Positions 27,641-47,100 of a stretch of DNA of 64,000 nt are shown piece by piece. This DNA is from Hypomesus transpacificus. Lineage: Eukaryota > Chordata > Actinopteri > Osmeriformes > Osmeridae. Both the position numbers and the translations under genes were made by a program. The notes beneath the pieces were generated by a model. The model was not told where the DNA came from. It did not search any database and saw only the letters and a list, made by a program, of their open reading frames with translations. Each line of letters starts with the position of its first letter. The stretch's first letter is position 1. The DNA lies in the NCBI RefSeq assembly GCF_021917145.1, contig NC_061081.1, positions 2,696,058 through 2,760,057 on the forward strand, in the 5' to 3' direction.

Positions 27641-28038
27641 TGATAGACACTTTGAACTGAATATCTCTCTCTCCCTTTCTGTCTCTCTCAGGTTCCCGTA
27701 ATCCCGATAGTCTTCTCGTCGTACAGCAACTTCTACCTACGGAAAGAGAAGCAGTTCAAATCAGGTACGGGCCGGCGCCCTTGTAGTGAACCCGTCTTGT
27801 CGAAGTTCATTTGCGTTCAGTAAACTGTTGTCTGTGTGCCAGTGTGCCGGCGACCATGACGACCCCGTTGTTCCTCCCAGGCACCATCACCCTGAAGATC
27901 CTCCCCAAGATCGAGACCAAGGGGATGACGTCGGACGACGTGTCGCCCCTCTGCGACAAGTCCTACGACCTGATGCGCTCCGCCTTCCTGGACATTTCCG
28001 CCCCCGTAACCCAGAGCAACGGGCCCACACGCCACTGA
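19978..28038 (+). CDS. agpat2: 1-acyl-sn-glycerol-3-phosphate acyltransferase 2 (AGPAT2), complete
   Basis: ER enzyme that acylates lysophosphatidic acid to phosphatidic acid in glycerolipid synthesis. Six coding exons are read: 19978-20153, 23389-23522, 25263-25438, 26006-26101, 27692-27764 and 27881-28038. Phases agree, giving 270 aa (human about 278). The N-terminus has hydrophobic segments ([26 protein letters not shown]). Acyltransferase motif I NHQSSLD holds the catalytic His96 and Asp101. GGIVFINR (134-141), FPEGTRN (168-174) and [12 protein letters not shown] (195 on) are motifs II-IV. The start at 19978 is chosen over an in-frame ATG at 19936 because it gives the family-type N-terminus directly before the membrane segment. 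Introns carry a SINE, a 47-bp minisatellite and a 38-G run. Confidence 0.97.
23528..23573. repeat. (CA)n microsatellite in agpat2 intron 2
   Basis: CA dinucleotide repeat only five bases inside the intron, directly after the donor GTAGG. A second tract, (GT)n, lies near 24453-24473. Confidence 0.9.
25466..25750. repeat. 47-bp minisatellite in agpat2 intron 3
   Basis: About 5.5 tandem copies of a 47-bp unit containing GGACTAGCCCTCTGG, TCTAGGTAG and ACTCACACTAGCACCAG blocks, with a degenerate partial copy at the left end. Copies differ at one to three bases. The unit is not transcribed as coding sequence. Confidence 0.9.
26172..26365 (+). mobile_element. tRNA-headed SINE with L2-type tail
   Basis: The head has Pol III promoter boxes (A: GTGGCTGAGCGGTTAGGG; B: GGTTGCCAGTTTGATTCC), as in tRNA-Leu/Ser-type SINEs. 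The body includes TTGGGCAAGGCACTTCACCC. The tail TCTGGATAAGAGCGTCTGC plus TAAATG matches the LINE tail at 5228. It lies in agpat2 intron 4. Confidence 0.85.
27602..27639 (+). repeat. G homopolymer, 38 bases
   Basis: Uninterrupted run of 38 G in agpat2 intron 4, about 50 bases before the acceptor of exon 5. True length may be affected by sequencing. Confidence 0.9.
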
Positions 28039-31000
28039 ACATTGAAAAACATTGAAACCTGCTTCATCTCTGACCTTCTTCCAGACAAACACCCTGGCCA
28101 GCCCCCCCCCGTACCCCCTCTGCATTGCCACGGTTACCTGCCCAGGTACCCCATAAGTACAACAGTTGTCCGTCGTAAAACGTGCTCGCTCGTTTCTGCT
28201 TCTGGCCCCGAGTTGTGGTCCAAGTCAACCCTGGTCCCAGTCCTCGCCCCCCTGAGCCCCCCCCCTCCACCATATCGGAACAACCGCAGACGCCCCCCCC
28301 TGCGATGAGACGGCGGCGAGGCAGGGTGAAGACGAGGCTGGTCACAGAACCGTTCCGGAAGTGTGTTCATCCCGCATGCCTTTCAGATAGCTCAGCCCGC
28401 CACGGTCCACTAGCTGTTTTCATCTCTGCCTCAGTCATCTCCGAGTTGTTTTTTTTTTTTTTTTTTTTTTGGCTGTGGCATGTTCATGTTTAATCAATAC
28501 GTATTTTTTTCTTGAGGGGGGGGGGGGGGGGGGTCTTATATGTTGGTGGACATTTCTGTGTTCCTCTCATTCTGCCTTAACTGGTCTAGTGACTGTTTTA
28601 GTAACTGATCTAGTGACTGATCTAGTGACTGATCTAGTGACTGATCTAGTGACTGGTCCAATTAAACACCAACCACTCTGCCTGCTGTAAACAAACGCAC
28701 ACTCACTACAACCCCTCCCCCGCTGTTCCCCTTCAAGTGTATCTCCCCCCCTTTCTGCATTCCAGTGTTCTGCTTCCTCACAAGAGGAGGACCAGGTTAT
28801 CCTAAGGGCAGGGGGTCAGGGTTCAGGAGGCGAGACACTGGAGTTGACCCAGGACTCGGTGGCATCAACTTTTTGAGATCCATAATTGGCTCCACAGCCA
28901 CCTGACCAATGCGCTGATCAAAGATTGCTCCGCGGTGCCCCGGGACCACACCGACGGAAAGGATCAATAGAATAGCAGACACACCTTATCAACGGCAGCG
29001 TCACGGCTGCAGCCGACGCATCTGGACCGACTTCATCGGCTGAAAAGTGGGACCTCATCGATTTCAATGTTGTGCATTGCTGGTGTTCCGCCACTCTCTT
29101 CCCTCTTTGGTTTGTCGTTTTATCTTCCGACAGTCAAGACTTTAATCTGCATGTGTAACGGGTGTCTTTTTGGCTGTGCTTCTTCGTTTTCTTTGTTCTG
29201 GCGCTCTTTATTTATTTTTTGACTTCTTTTGGTTTCTCAGCGTTTCTTCTTCCTTCCGAAGGGTCTTTCTCCCGACGTGAAGGTTTGTCTGATGTCAAAG
29301 GTGGGGAAAAAAGTGCAATGTCCAACCAAACTGTTTAAGCATTACAGTTCCAAAGTGCGAGCTTCCTGTTGTGCCATGTGTGAGTGTTCCGATGAGGGAA
29401 GTGTTAGACCGTTATAGTAATAGATTATACTGGACTATCTGGGATAAATTAGCCATCCATGGGTTTTACGGTCGAGGTAAATGTTTCCATAGAGACCATT
29501 GCCATGACAGTGAATGAGTCGCATTGGAGGTTAAGATCTCGAATCTCGCCTCATTTAATTCTGGTTATTTTGACGTTTACCCTGACCTGAACACTAATTC
29601 ACTAACTACTAACAAACCTACATGTTCCTGAACCCCGATAAGAAACTCTCCAGTGTGTGAATTAGATCTCACAGGGAAAGCCTGAACAAGAAGGGAATGT
29701 TTTCCATAAAGTAACTACTTATTATTTAGTTACCTTCTAAATCTGTTTGATCATTATCAACTCAAACCTGTCAATGACTTGGAAGTTGTTGGAGAAGCCT
29801 TATTCAAGGTTTGTTTATTTCAGTGACGATGGCTAAATACATTAATTGACAATATTGTGACAAAACTCAACTGGATTTTGGTGGGTAGGTTTTTGGCCTT
29901 ATATTATAGATGGTTATTATTTCAGTTTGAATTGTGAAGTAAGTAATATAGCGAGTTTTATATTTTGTCATTTATAAAGACAAATAATATGAGGAAGACT
30001 AAACAACTGATTGTTTGTTTACGGTATTACAGCTTTTCCTTTTTGAATTTGCCTCTGGTTCTTGACAGTTGTTTTGTTAAAAGTTTGCAAAATGAAGTAG
30101 CTTGCAACTTTCTTCCCATTTAACACCATTCTGAAAAGTGTATTTAATTATATACAAGCTCTGTGTTATAATACTTGCATTACCATTTCATGATTTTCAA
30201 GTAAACATGATTACAATGAGATGTTGTTTTGCTTGCTATATAAATGTGTATTTGGACACTACCACACCTATTTATTTGACAACAATTCTACAAATTGTAC
30301 ATAGAATTTGCTGCAACATTCTGCTTCCCTGAACTTCTTGAAGAACTAGTACACGGCAGGAATGAAAACATGAATTGTGTGTCTGATCCTGAGCCAGTGA
30401 GTCCAGCTCTGTAGTCAAGTGGCTGCCACAGTATTATTTTGTTCTCAGCATCAGGCAGCAGATCTATAGCATACCTACAGGGCCCGAGTGTCCTCTGTCT
30501 ATGTTGTTGTCAAAGGTCAGTCACGCTGCATATGCTTACGATGACCCCTACGGTAATTCCAGCTCACCAAAATCAGTGACACCTCTTTAATCTCCGAGGT
30601 GGATTTATTTTTTGTAATCTGCAGTTTCTTTCTGCTTGTCTTTCAAATGCAGGTTTGAATGTCTAACACAATCACTACCAAATTGGTTTCAGCCAAAATG
30701 TACAACTGTCATTGATTTAGAGATGGCAAATGATGTTGTTTTATGATTTGAATGCTCTTTTTCTTTTGCAGCTCAAGATTCCTGTATGTTAGTGCATTTC
30801 ATGGATTTGAAATGACCTTAGGTGAACAGGCTTGTCCAAACCTAAGCCATGCAATGTTGAATTGGCAGTTGTTGAGATGAATTATATATAAAATATTGGA
30901 AAAGATTAAAAAGAAAAAATAAGAAATAATTATAAAGCTGTTATGTTAAAATGTTGGTGGTATATTTGGAAAAAATAAATATATATATATATATTCTCTA

Positions 31001-31260
31001 TGTTCACCAAAGCTATTGAAGTGTAACCTGATGGTAGCTTTAGGTATACAATACTGTGTGGAAAACTGAGCTGGCTGAAGCATTGTGTGTCAGCATCCTG
31101 CAGAGCCGTGTGTGAGCGTGTGTTTACATACACACACGTGGAGCGGCCCGTTGTAGTATACGGTTAATATCAATAATGTAGTGTTCATTCATTTTCACAC
31201 AATATGGATATATGTTTTGACGAATGCCTTGGAAAAGAATAAATACATTGAATTCTTTTT
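28039..31260 (+). other. agpat2 3' UTR and downstream sequence
   Basis: No gene beyond agpat2 is seen. AATAAA at 31238-31243 is a good distal poly(A) signal, giving a UTR of up to 3.2 kb; earlier sites are possible. It contains a 12-bp tandem repeat (GACTGATCTAGT, about 28580-28656) and a G run at about 28517-28533. Confidence 0.5.
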
Positions 31261-31356
31261 TTCTTATGTCATCGTTGTGGGGTGCTTTGATTTGTGGTCT
31301 GCTATCTTCCAAAAGGCATGGCTTACAATACATTAACACTTTTTTGATTAAACAAT

Positions 31357-31362
31357 TTTATT
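31357..31362 (-). terminator. egfl7 poly(A) signal
   Basis: AATAAA on the minus strand, about 530 bases after the egfl7 stop codon. The agpat2 signal AATAAA at 31238 on the other strand is about 115 bases away, so the two genes end tail to tail. Confidence 0.55.
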
Positions 31363-31889
31363 ACAAAAAAAGTTACAAAACTACAAAATGTGTTAATGAT
31401 ATCACGGAAACATGCCCACAAAATAAATCATAAATAGATAAATATAGATCCAATTGAGCCACTTTAGGGACAGTTGGGAGACACCAGCAGATGGCCTACC
31501 TGCAATGATATGAACCTAAAACTGTGAAACTAGATGGCACACATGGAACCAAAATGGCGGAACCCTGGTCGGACTCAAGTAATGTGGTTTCGGTTAACAG
31601 GAGGATGCAGCTGGTGAGTTGAAACAGTCACAGGTGGGGTGCATGGGATCACTTACTGGAAACATGATAAATGTGGCCACTGTAGTGTTAGGGGCTGTCT
31701 GTAGTATATTCAAAGATGTACACAAAGTGTGTCTCAACACAAAAACACTATGTTGGAGGGGTTTGACCAGGATATTAAAATCCTAAAAAGCTTCCTAGAT
31801 CCTAAAATGAGTTTCCATTGAAGCTGCTGATAAGTCCAGGCGTAGCTTTACTGTGTGTGTTTGTATGTGTTCTTGTCTTGTTTCTCTGG

Positions 31890-38521
<6,632 letters not shown>

Positions 38522-39157
38522 TCACCACGGAGATCCTGACAGACTCGGTAGCACCGACAAGTAAGAACCACCTACTACACTTATATCACTACAGACAGAC
38601 ACTCACACACAGACACACACAAACACTCCCACGCACGAACTGGGTTATTGAGATGCAAAAATAAAAAACCATCTAAGGACATCTCCATGGTGACTAATGT
38701 ATTCCATCTGAACTGTCCTGTAGCATGATCCGTGTGGTGGGTCTTAAGACCTGCCCCATCATGGAACTGAACCTGATCCAAGAGAAAATACGAAACAACT
38801 TTACCGTTTAACCACTAAAAGCTCTCCGGTTTGAAGAGCAAAACTGACAGGAATCTTCATGACTAAAGACGGAAAATGAAGGCACTCAGTCCTCCATTAG
38901 CTCGGAAGCGTTGCCAGGGCTGGACCCACTGTGTCCCGGGACAGGCTGGGATCCTAAATCAACTCCCACCTCCCGCTCCCAGCACACCAGTTATGCACAG
39001 TCCTCTCAGGAGACTGGATCTAGACTTGACCTCTGTCTCGCTGGAATATGACGTGTAATTGGGTTGGATTGGCTGATATAATCGCCCTGCGAATGTGTCA
39101 AGTCGAGTATAACCTTTGATCTTTTGTCCCCCCCCTCCTTCCCCCTTCCTCCCACCC

Positions 39158-39364
39158 AGGGCCGGCCCAAGGCATAAGCGAACTAAGCGGCTGCTTAGGG
39201 CCCCCGTGGCTACCAGAGGGCCCCCAAGAGCAAATGAAATTACAGTTGAATGTATTATGTAAAAATAAATATATTCTTTTTTTTTTTCGGCAACGGTAAG
39301 CGACGCCGAGGAGCCCCCAAATCTGTTTTGCTTAAGGCCCCATAAAGGCTTGAGCCGGCCTTGT
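39158..39364. mobile_element. hAT-like MITE, 207 bp
   Basis: Flanked by TCCCACCC on both sides (39150-39157, 39365-39372). The ends are imperfect inverted repeats around GGCCGGCC(C)AAG and GGCCGGCTCAAG (reverse strand). It lies upstream of the EMI exon of egfl7. Confidence 0.6.
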
Positions 39365-39837
39365 TCCCACCCTAACGTCTGAAAGGTGTCACCGATTATT
39401 TTTGGTCTGCGAGCACATCAGCTGGGACTAAAGAACCTGCTGGAAGTCAACTGAGAACTTGACTTCCCTTTAACAGTCTGGGACGGGTGTTTGAGAGCTC
39501 AAGTCAACACACTGGTAAATGTTTAACATGTTATCCGGACAATCGGTTTGCATTTACTCAGGGCGAGAATGTCAAGTGAAACAAACAGCAACAAATAACC
39601 CTCATTAACCACTTAAGTGCTGGAGTGTTACAGAAGCAGACGGCCCGTGAAGCCAGGTCGTCCTGGGACCAAAGCTGACAGACTGACACACCATAATAAA
39701 CACAGGAAGGGTAAACAGGGAGCCGTTACCCGTGGTGACCGAGGAACTGGGGAGTGCCTGCCACGTGAAGGATGAAGAGAGAGGAGGAGAGGAGGAGCGT
39801 TTGGTACATGTCTCCTTCTTTCCCACGTTCCCTCTCT

Positions 39838-39842
<5 letters not shown>

Positions 39843-39892
<50 letters not shown>
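39843..39892. repeat. (CT)n microsatellite
   Basis: CT dinucleotide repeat in the region upstream of the egfl7 EMI exon. Confidence 0.95.
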
Positions 39893-39895
<3 letters not shown>

Positions 39896-41868
39896 GCTCT
39901 CTTTCTTGGTCTGGTGAGGGAGGATGGGAGGATAAGGGGGAGGGGATGAAGGCTGTGGCTGTGAGTCCCTCTTCACACTGGGTAGCGGGTGTTTGTACAG
40001 ACCTCCACGAGGATGACTCCAGCTACCTGGTGGAGAAAAAAAACAAGAAACGGGGGATGAGTGAATAGGTGAACATGTCAGGAAGTGAAAGGCTAAAAGA
40101 CAGCAAGAACAAATATTGAACTCTAGATAAACAGCAAAAAGACTGAAAAGGGGTTTTTAATCCCTTTTATCATGTCTTGACACTGCTCCTGCTACTTGTA
40201 TTGCTCACCGTGAACACACTCTTCACACAACTGTAGATTCCTGGAAACGGAGAAAGCCTGCCCCTATAAACACCCGCCTGACCACACGAGCCGTCAGTCT
40301 CTGCTCCGAAAGCCGTCAACGACAGTCGGGGGCCATTTCATTCAAGGACATGAACCGCCTCGGAGATTGACGTGTTCTGGCCAATGCTGTCAGAGCCTCA
40401 GCTGGGATGTGTCAAGTAGAACCTTAGAAGAGGATCCCACCCTCCCCAATCCCGTCACCTCTCCCCCCCCCCCCCACGCCCTCCCTCCGCCTGATGGAGT
40501 CAGAGCGCTTTCAGAGAGTGTGGGGAAGCATTAGCGGCTATTACGTGGAGAGAGGTGGTGAGAGGTCTGGATTGAGAACATTAAACAGTGTCGCAGCCGC
40601 CAACCCCTCATCTCCACTACTCACAGGGGGACCATTAACGCTGGGGCAGGGGAGGGGGACCTGCGGAGGAGCTACAGGTTTTATGTTTAAACCGGCCAAG
40701 AATTTCGAAAGTGATGTTCTGAGAGGGACAGAAATAGATTTAAACAGCACTCAAATAAAGGCGCTACAAAACTCTAGACAGAGGTTACGTTAACTGGATG
40801 TTTTTTTTTGAGTGGAGAACTGGGATCTGTCTAACGTAAACCTCTACAGATGTTCCAGTGTAACATTTGCAGATGTACCAGTGTAACCTTTAGAGATGTA
40901 CCAGTAAATGTGACATTTAAAGATATAACAGTTTAACAGTGTAACATTTGTATATGTAACTGAGTCACAGTGTAATATTTAGAGATGTAACAGTGTAACA
41001 GTCTAGAGAGTCAGGTATTTAAAGGTCTGGAGTTGATCTATGTACAGTGTTAAAGGTGGGAGGTCTGAGAGATATAAACGTTCCTGCGCCGTTCCACCCT
41101 GCCATTATTAAAAAATGTGGCAATGATTATCATGCCAAAAGCACTCATATCAATTTCACGTCACCGCAAACTGAGTCGTTCGACATTTGGGTGCATTCAC
41201 AAAGGTACTTCTTCTGGAAAAGTTCATGTTGTTCTATCTATTCCTGACATAACTCCAGACTGTACGGCCGTTAGGGAGAGCGAGGGCAATGCCATCTTGA
41301 AAAGCTTAAAGCTCTCCACTCTTTTATTCATTTATAACAACGCTAATTTAATGAGCGTCCGGAGGTTCAAATAGATTTCAGAGCGCTTCCCCGGTGAGCA
41401 CTTTCAAAGATGGCAGCCATAAAAGAGAATGGATAGAGAGGGTACGCAGCAACAGGGGGTCCATTTAACCAGGTACCTTACCCCATCCCACCCCCCACCC
41501 CCCATTTTACAACCAGCAGTAAATACGCTACACTTACAGTTAACACTTTATACTCTGTATCGGACTGATAATTTGTCAGCAGCCTATGTGTGTATTCATG
41601 TTAATGACTGTGCATGTGTAAATGTGTGTGCATGAGCGTGTGTGTGTGCGTGTGTCGGTGAGCTGTGTGTGTGTGTGTGTAGGTGAGCTGTGTGTTAGTG
41701 TGTGCCTGTAAAGGGAACTCAGAGGGCAACCTGGCTAGCTCACTGATAGGTTAATGTTCTGTCCCAGCCAGCATCACGTAGAGTATGGCGACGTCTGGCC
41801 TGGTCCCCTGCCGGTGTGGAATGATGACATGGTATTACACGGCTGTTTACCCCCCCTCCCCGCAACTA

Positions 41869-41904
<36 letters not shown>

Positions 41905-41996
41905 ACAGACAGATCCACGTTGACCTGCAGATGAGTTGCACAGGAATACACACTGAAACAGCCTCATGTGCTCTCTCTCTCTCTGTCTGTCTGTCT

Positions 41997-41997
41997 C

Positions 41998-42064
<67 letters not shown>
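41997..42064. repeat. (CT)n microsatellite
   Basis: CT repeat. An adjacent (AC)n tract lies at 41871-41898. Confidence 0.95.
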
Positions 42065-42076
<12 letters not shown>

Positions 42077-42163
42077 CTCTATCTCTCATTAGACATGCTA
42101 GTGAACTCCCACTGACCCATCCTGCAGTGACTACCTGACACGACGGAAGGAGACGCTAAGATC

Positions 42164-42362
42164 GGAGTCAGATGGCTGAGCGGTTAGGGAATCGGGCTAG
42201 TAATCAGAAGGTGGCTGGTTCGATTCCCGGCTGTGCCGAATGACGTTGTGTCTTAGGGCAAGGCATTTCACCCTACTCACCTCGGGGGGAATGTCCCTGT
42301 ACTAACTGTAAGTCACTCTGGATAAGAGCATCTGCTAAAATGACTAAATGTAATGTAAATGT
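42164..42362 (+). mobile_element. tRNA-headed SINE with L2-type tail
   Basis: Same family as the copy at 26172: head GATGGCTGAGCGGTTAGGG and box B GGTTCGATTCCCGG, tail GGATAAGAGCATCTGC plus TAAAATG, ending in repeated AATGTA. Confidence 0.85.
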
Positions 42363-44818
42363 AAGAGAGCACGGCGGGCCCCTGCCTTGCTCCCTCACTC
42401 TACAGGATAGTAAAGACCACATCAGAGCACCAGGGACTGAGGCGAGGAGGCTTAGAGTCAGTGGAGACGAGTCCGTTTGCCCATCAGTTAGCACGTCCAA
42501 TAGACTGTCAGCTAGCCAGATGACTTCCTCTTTATTCCACAAGCTCAACCTGAAGAATTGGAAGTTGTGTCCACCACAAAGCTAATACGTCTGGGCTCCG
42601 TCTGCTCCGTGATAGAGAGATGAAGTAAGAATCCTGTAAATGGCTTCCATACAGACTGTCAAACAAGGGATAACTCATGGGAGAAGCTAGGTCCGGGCTA
42701 GACTGGATAAAGTGTGCCTATTGGTTAAAACATTTTCCCTAGGGCTGTTATGGAATTCATATGGGAGAGAATTTACCCTAGCTGGCTTTAAAACCCTATT
42801 GTTTTCCCGGGTGTAATACTAAGCGTAGAGCTAAGCTAGGTGGCTAGTATACCAGAGTTAGCCTGGCGATGATGCTAAGCTGTGGATGTCAGCATGTTTC
42901 TCTGATCTCCCCGCTGGCCCTGCTCCCAGAGAGTAGACACGCATGGCTTAGTCCGGGTCCATTCACAAACAGCCAAATCGACGTTGAGAGCCTTCTCTCA
43001 ACCCTGCAGGGGAGCAGAGAAAGACAGGGCCCTGTCCTGGCCATGTGTTCCTTTCCCCCTCCTCCACGAATTCACCTCTCCAACATGACAAGCCGATTCA
43101 TTCCGTGAGCCGCTAAGCGACGTTTGGGTGTGGAACCTCAGGGCCAGCTTGCCACAGCCACTGATGTGACTTAAAGACCGTAGCCCGCGGCTGCCCACGT
43201 TGCCAGTAATTCAATTGTCGTGTCATGGCTGACTGTCAAACAGGCTACTGCTGCCAATAATCTGAGTTCTGATGCCTGAGGGTGTGTATGACATCACAGA
43301 ACAACTAGCGACAGGGTGAACTTGGTGATCTCTATGTGTGAATGGGGTGTCACCATTGGAATCCGCATTAAACTGTCTGCAAGCCAACCAGAGATCTGCC
43401 CGGTGAATTCAACATTGATTTCTCTGAATGACGGCTCAGCCCCTCACCAACCATCATTTCAAGCCCCCCTCCTCTCTTTCCCCTTGGGACCCCTCTCCCC
43501 ACTCACCACCACACAAAGCCAGCTCAGCAAAGTTTAGCTGACTATGTGCAGTTGTGGGGTTGTTGAACAAAATCGAAGCAGCGACGTGAGAAATAAGGTT
43601 TCCATGAAAAGCTAAGCCTTCATTTACTAAACAAAGTTAGAATTACAACGGCCTCTAGTTGAGTGAGGCTGGGAGCTTAAAAACATGAAACATTTCTACT
43701 GTAGCCAATAGAGGGCACTGTTTCACAAGAACACATAACTAAAATGAACAAGAGATGCTCTTTTACTTTCCATCTCTTGCTCTGACACACAAAACAAACG
43801 CGCACGCACACAAACAAACAAACGCGTGCACACACACATGCAGAATGAATGAGCCATCCGCCCGCTCCACAATTACTCGTAAAAGTCAACAGAGATTGTG
43901 AATGATAAAAATTGCAACTTACAAGTAGGTAACTCCAGAGCGTAAATGTGTTTAATCCTATAACTGGCCCAAGTGATAGGCTTTGCGCAATTGTATGGAA
44001 GACAATACACTATGAAAAATCCTCCAAACTGTTATAGCCCCTGTATATCCCACTCGATAACACGCGAACACTGAATGTCCAAAGTGAATTCAAATTCCGT
44101 GTATCCAAGTACCACCACCGTTCACAGGTTCAAACTCGGTCAGTTCGAACTGTCAGTGCGCTCATGGGGGTACCCGCCGTAGTACCTCCTCCAGCTCGAG
44201 CCAGCTACAAGTCCTGCAAGCGCAAGTGGGGGGACCCTGAGGCTGACGTCATTGAACAAAATTGGGGGAAAAAGTGGTTTTGTCTGAATTTGACGTGAAC
44301 CGTGGTGGTCTTTCCTCCGTAGGTCTCGCGTAATTGTCCATACTGCGAACAATTCACTTTTTAATTCAAAACTGTTTAGTGTACAGTTTTGTGTTGGTCA
44401 TCATTAATTTATCACTGCCAATGAATACTCAATCACTAGCCTGATCGTCATAATTGGTGAGGTGGATTGATTGATTTCCACATAAAGGCCTGTTTCACAA
44501 TTATAGCCAATGGTACCCCTGTGGAATATAGATCGCGTTTATAAAAGATCTATGAATGATTGTATCCAATCACAACACGCCATAATTGTTCCACCTGGGC
44601 AATGGCAAACGCATTTGAGAAATGTGTTCAATTGTTTTGATATAAATTAATCAGATCCATGGGCATTCATAGTAGGCATATTATAGGCCAACAGGATAAA
44701 AGGGATAAACAGTATGTGTTTACAAAAAAAAGCAACATTTTAAAGTCAAACTTGAAATGATTTGTCAACAATATGAACATTTTCACTATGTGAAAACTTC
44801 AGTTAACGCTTACCCCTT

Positions 44819-44995
44819 AAATTTGATGTCATGCAGTGCGTCTCCAAGCGCGTGCTGTATGGAGGCCATGGGATCAAGCCGCGACCTCTTCGTTAACTGT
44901 CTAGAGGACCCTTCCATGCTAACCATTACTTTTAAAGTCATCCCACGCTATTTATTGAAATAAAATCTCTACGGTTAAATCTCTGTGCTCCACGA
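44819..44995 (-). other. Possible upstream first exon (egfl7 alternative 5' exon?)
   Basis: On the minus strand an ATG at about 44927 opens 38 codons (MVSMEGSSRQLTKRS... ending HDIKFKG) directly followed by a strong donor GTAAGC at about 44817. I do not recognise the peptide. Upstream lies an ETS-motif-rich stretch. It could be an egfl7 5' exon with a short upstream reading frame, the first exon of an unknown minus-strand gene, or chance. The 5' end is a guess. Confidence 0.3.
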
Positions 44996-45054
44996 GAACC
45001 GACTGGCGAGCAATGAAATGCCTTTGGGCGTTTTTCAGTTGCTTTTTATGCTAA

Positions 45055-45126
45055 ACTTCCTGTGGAACGCAGGAATTGGATGGACAATCCCAAACCGGAA
45101 TTCCTGTGAGTGTTTCGCGCTGATAA
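45055..45126 (-). promoter_or_regulatory. ETS/GATA motif cluster, candidate endothelial promoter
   Basis: Within 70 bases are at least four GGAA/TTCC cores (CTTCCTGTGG, GCAGGAATTGG, and CCGGAATTCCTGTG with two), one with an adjacent RUNX-like TGTGG. A GATA motif (TGATAA) follows at about 45121. It lies just upstream of the possible minus-strand exon at 44819. ETS-driven control is known for mammalian EGFL7. Function here is inferred. Confidence 0.35.
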
Positions 45127-45865
45127 AACCGTTCTAACGCACAAACACGTTTCATCCTGCTCAAACCGCTTTGTGAATCATTTTTTTGAAGCATTATCTT
45201 GACCTCATTATAGACCATGCAAGACATCTCGAAGGGGGCAATGATTTGTCAACTTTGTTTTGCATTGGTTCTACAGGTTGCGTTTTAATTTGAAAATCGT
45301 TTTCAACACACTATTGAATTGCGCAAAAAATAGTATACACTCCTGCTATTTAGAGTTCAATAGGGGTTAACCTTCAACTAAAATGTAGGCCTCCCAATGT
45401 TTGAAGAGGACATCTGATACCATCAGGGAAATTACATCTAAATGGCTGCCTGCCTGGCTGCCATGAAGCTAAATTGAGAGTAGATAGCAATCAAGGTTGG
45501 CTAAGTTGGCCATTTTCTCTCCCCCCCACACCCAAGACCTTTGAGTGTTGGTGCATGTGGGAGCAGGTCTCCTAAAGGACACTGGCAGGAATATCTCCAG
45601 TCTGTTTCCTCTCCTCTGGCCCTGCTCCTCGGCACTGATTGTCTGAAATAACACCCAGCACTGATTGTCTGAAATAACACACAATAACCCTTTTTCTTTT
45701 TCACCCCTGCATCCTCTGCTTATCTACTTTCAGCAGATCCCCCCGCCACCTAACCCAGCGACAGCTAAGGAGATGGCCGTGTACCGAACCATTGCAAGTA
45801 AAGACCTTTGATTACAAAAACAGCTTAGAGTCGGGCATTTGAGCCCACCTGCTTTACAGTATGGG

Positions 45866-46061
45866 GTACATTTACATTTCGTCGTTTAGCAGACGCTCTT
45901 ATCCAGAGGACTTACAGTAAGTACAGGGACATTCCCCCCGGAGGCAAGTAGGGTGAAGTGCCTTGCCCAAGGACACAACGTCATTTGGCACAGCCAGGAA
46001 TCGATGTAGCAACCTCCAGATTACTAGCCGCTTCCCTAACCGCTCTGCCATCTGACTCCTC
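45866..46061 (-). mobile_element. tRNA-headed SINE with L2-type tail, reverse orientation
   Basis: Reverse complement of the SINE at 26172: the tail (TTTAGCAGACGCTCTTATCC) is at the left and the tRNA-like head at the right, ending near CCATCTGACTCC. More diverged than the other copies. Confidence 0.85.
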
Positions 46062-47084
46062 GGTAGCCATAACACATGTGCCCTCCTCTCCTTGAGGGGG
46101 TGCTGCAGTGGAACCCAGTTTACCCTCATTCATTTGGACCTCTTCATGTAGTGGAGTAGCCCTGCTTATTTGCACAGTGCACAAGCCATCTTGTTTTCAT
46201 ATTTCACTTGCATGTTATCCTATTTTATATACATTTTTATATGAAATATTGTACATATTTTTGTAGTTGTTTAGTTGAATTAGTTCGAATATTGCACTTC
46301 CATCCATATATGTTTATTGTATGCACCATCTTGCCACAGTAAAATCCTTGTTTGTGTGAACTTACATGGCGAATTAACCAGAGACTGATAAGTAGAACAA
46401 TTGTTCATGAAAAGTGGGCAAATTTAGGATAAACATCCAGTTAGGATAACAATGACAATTCTTTTGGTACAATTTCCGAGAGCATCCTTACTATGTATGG
46501 CCAGAATTCTGTGGAAGGAGTGTGGGTTTTCCGTTTCCAAAAGACATGGAACTTGTTAAAGTTGTCAACATGATAGAACAGTTTCTCGTGATTTAAAATT
46601 GATTACCATGACCAGGTGATGATAAGTTCAAGAGGATTGGCTGCATTTCAGAGTGATTCATGAAGATAGATGTGTGTCTGATGGACACAATGGAGAATGT
46701 TTGGGATGAGTGTGTGTAACGTGCTGTTCTGGAGTGTGTGTGTATGTGTATGTGGGTGGGGGGTGGGGGCACATCCACTCACTCAGAGCAGAACTTTACT
46801 GAGATTAGTCAGAGGGACGCCTGGTGCCCATTTGTCTTGTTAAGAACAGAACCGGACCACACACACACACACACGTGTGTGAGCATGCAGGCTGGAGAGC
46901 TCCCAGACTTGCAGGAACGCACGCACAACAGCAGTAAGGCCCACACACAGTAGTCCCCAAAACAGTATATCAAAGAGTCTGTGAATTGTGCTGAATTGGG
47001 GCTTTATCTCATGACATGTGTCTTTCCAGTGACCCTTGTGATCCTACAGTATATTAAAGCCTGGCGTCTGACCTTTCACACACA

Positions 47085-47100
47085 CACACACACACAGTTT
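47085..47100. repeat. (CA)n and neighbouring low-complexity DNA
   Basis: Short CA tract. Similar CA/GT tracts recur at about 46858-46874 and 48455-48475. No gene is seen around them. Confidence 0.6.

Noticed and set aside
42273..42548. 91-aa minus-strand frame with a hydrophobic part
   Set aside because: Its C-terminal half is the translated SINE tail ([10 protein letters not shown]), repeated in the other SINE copies.
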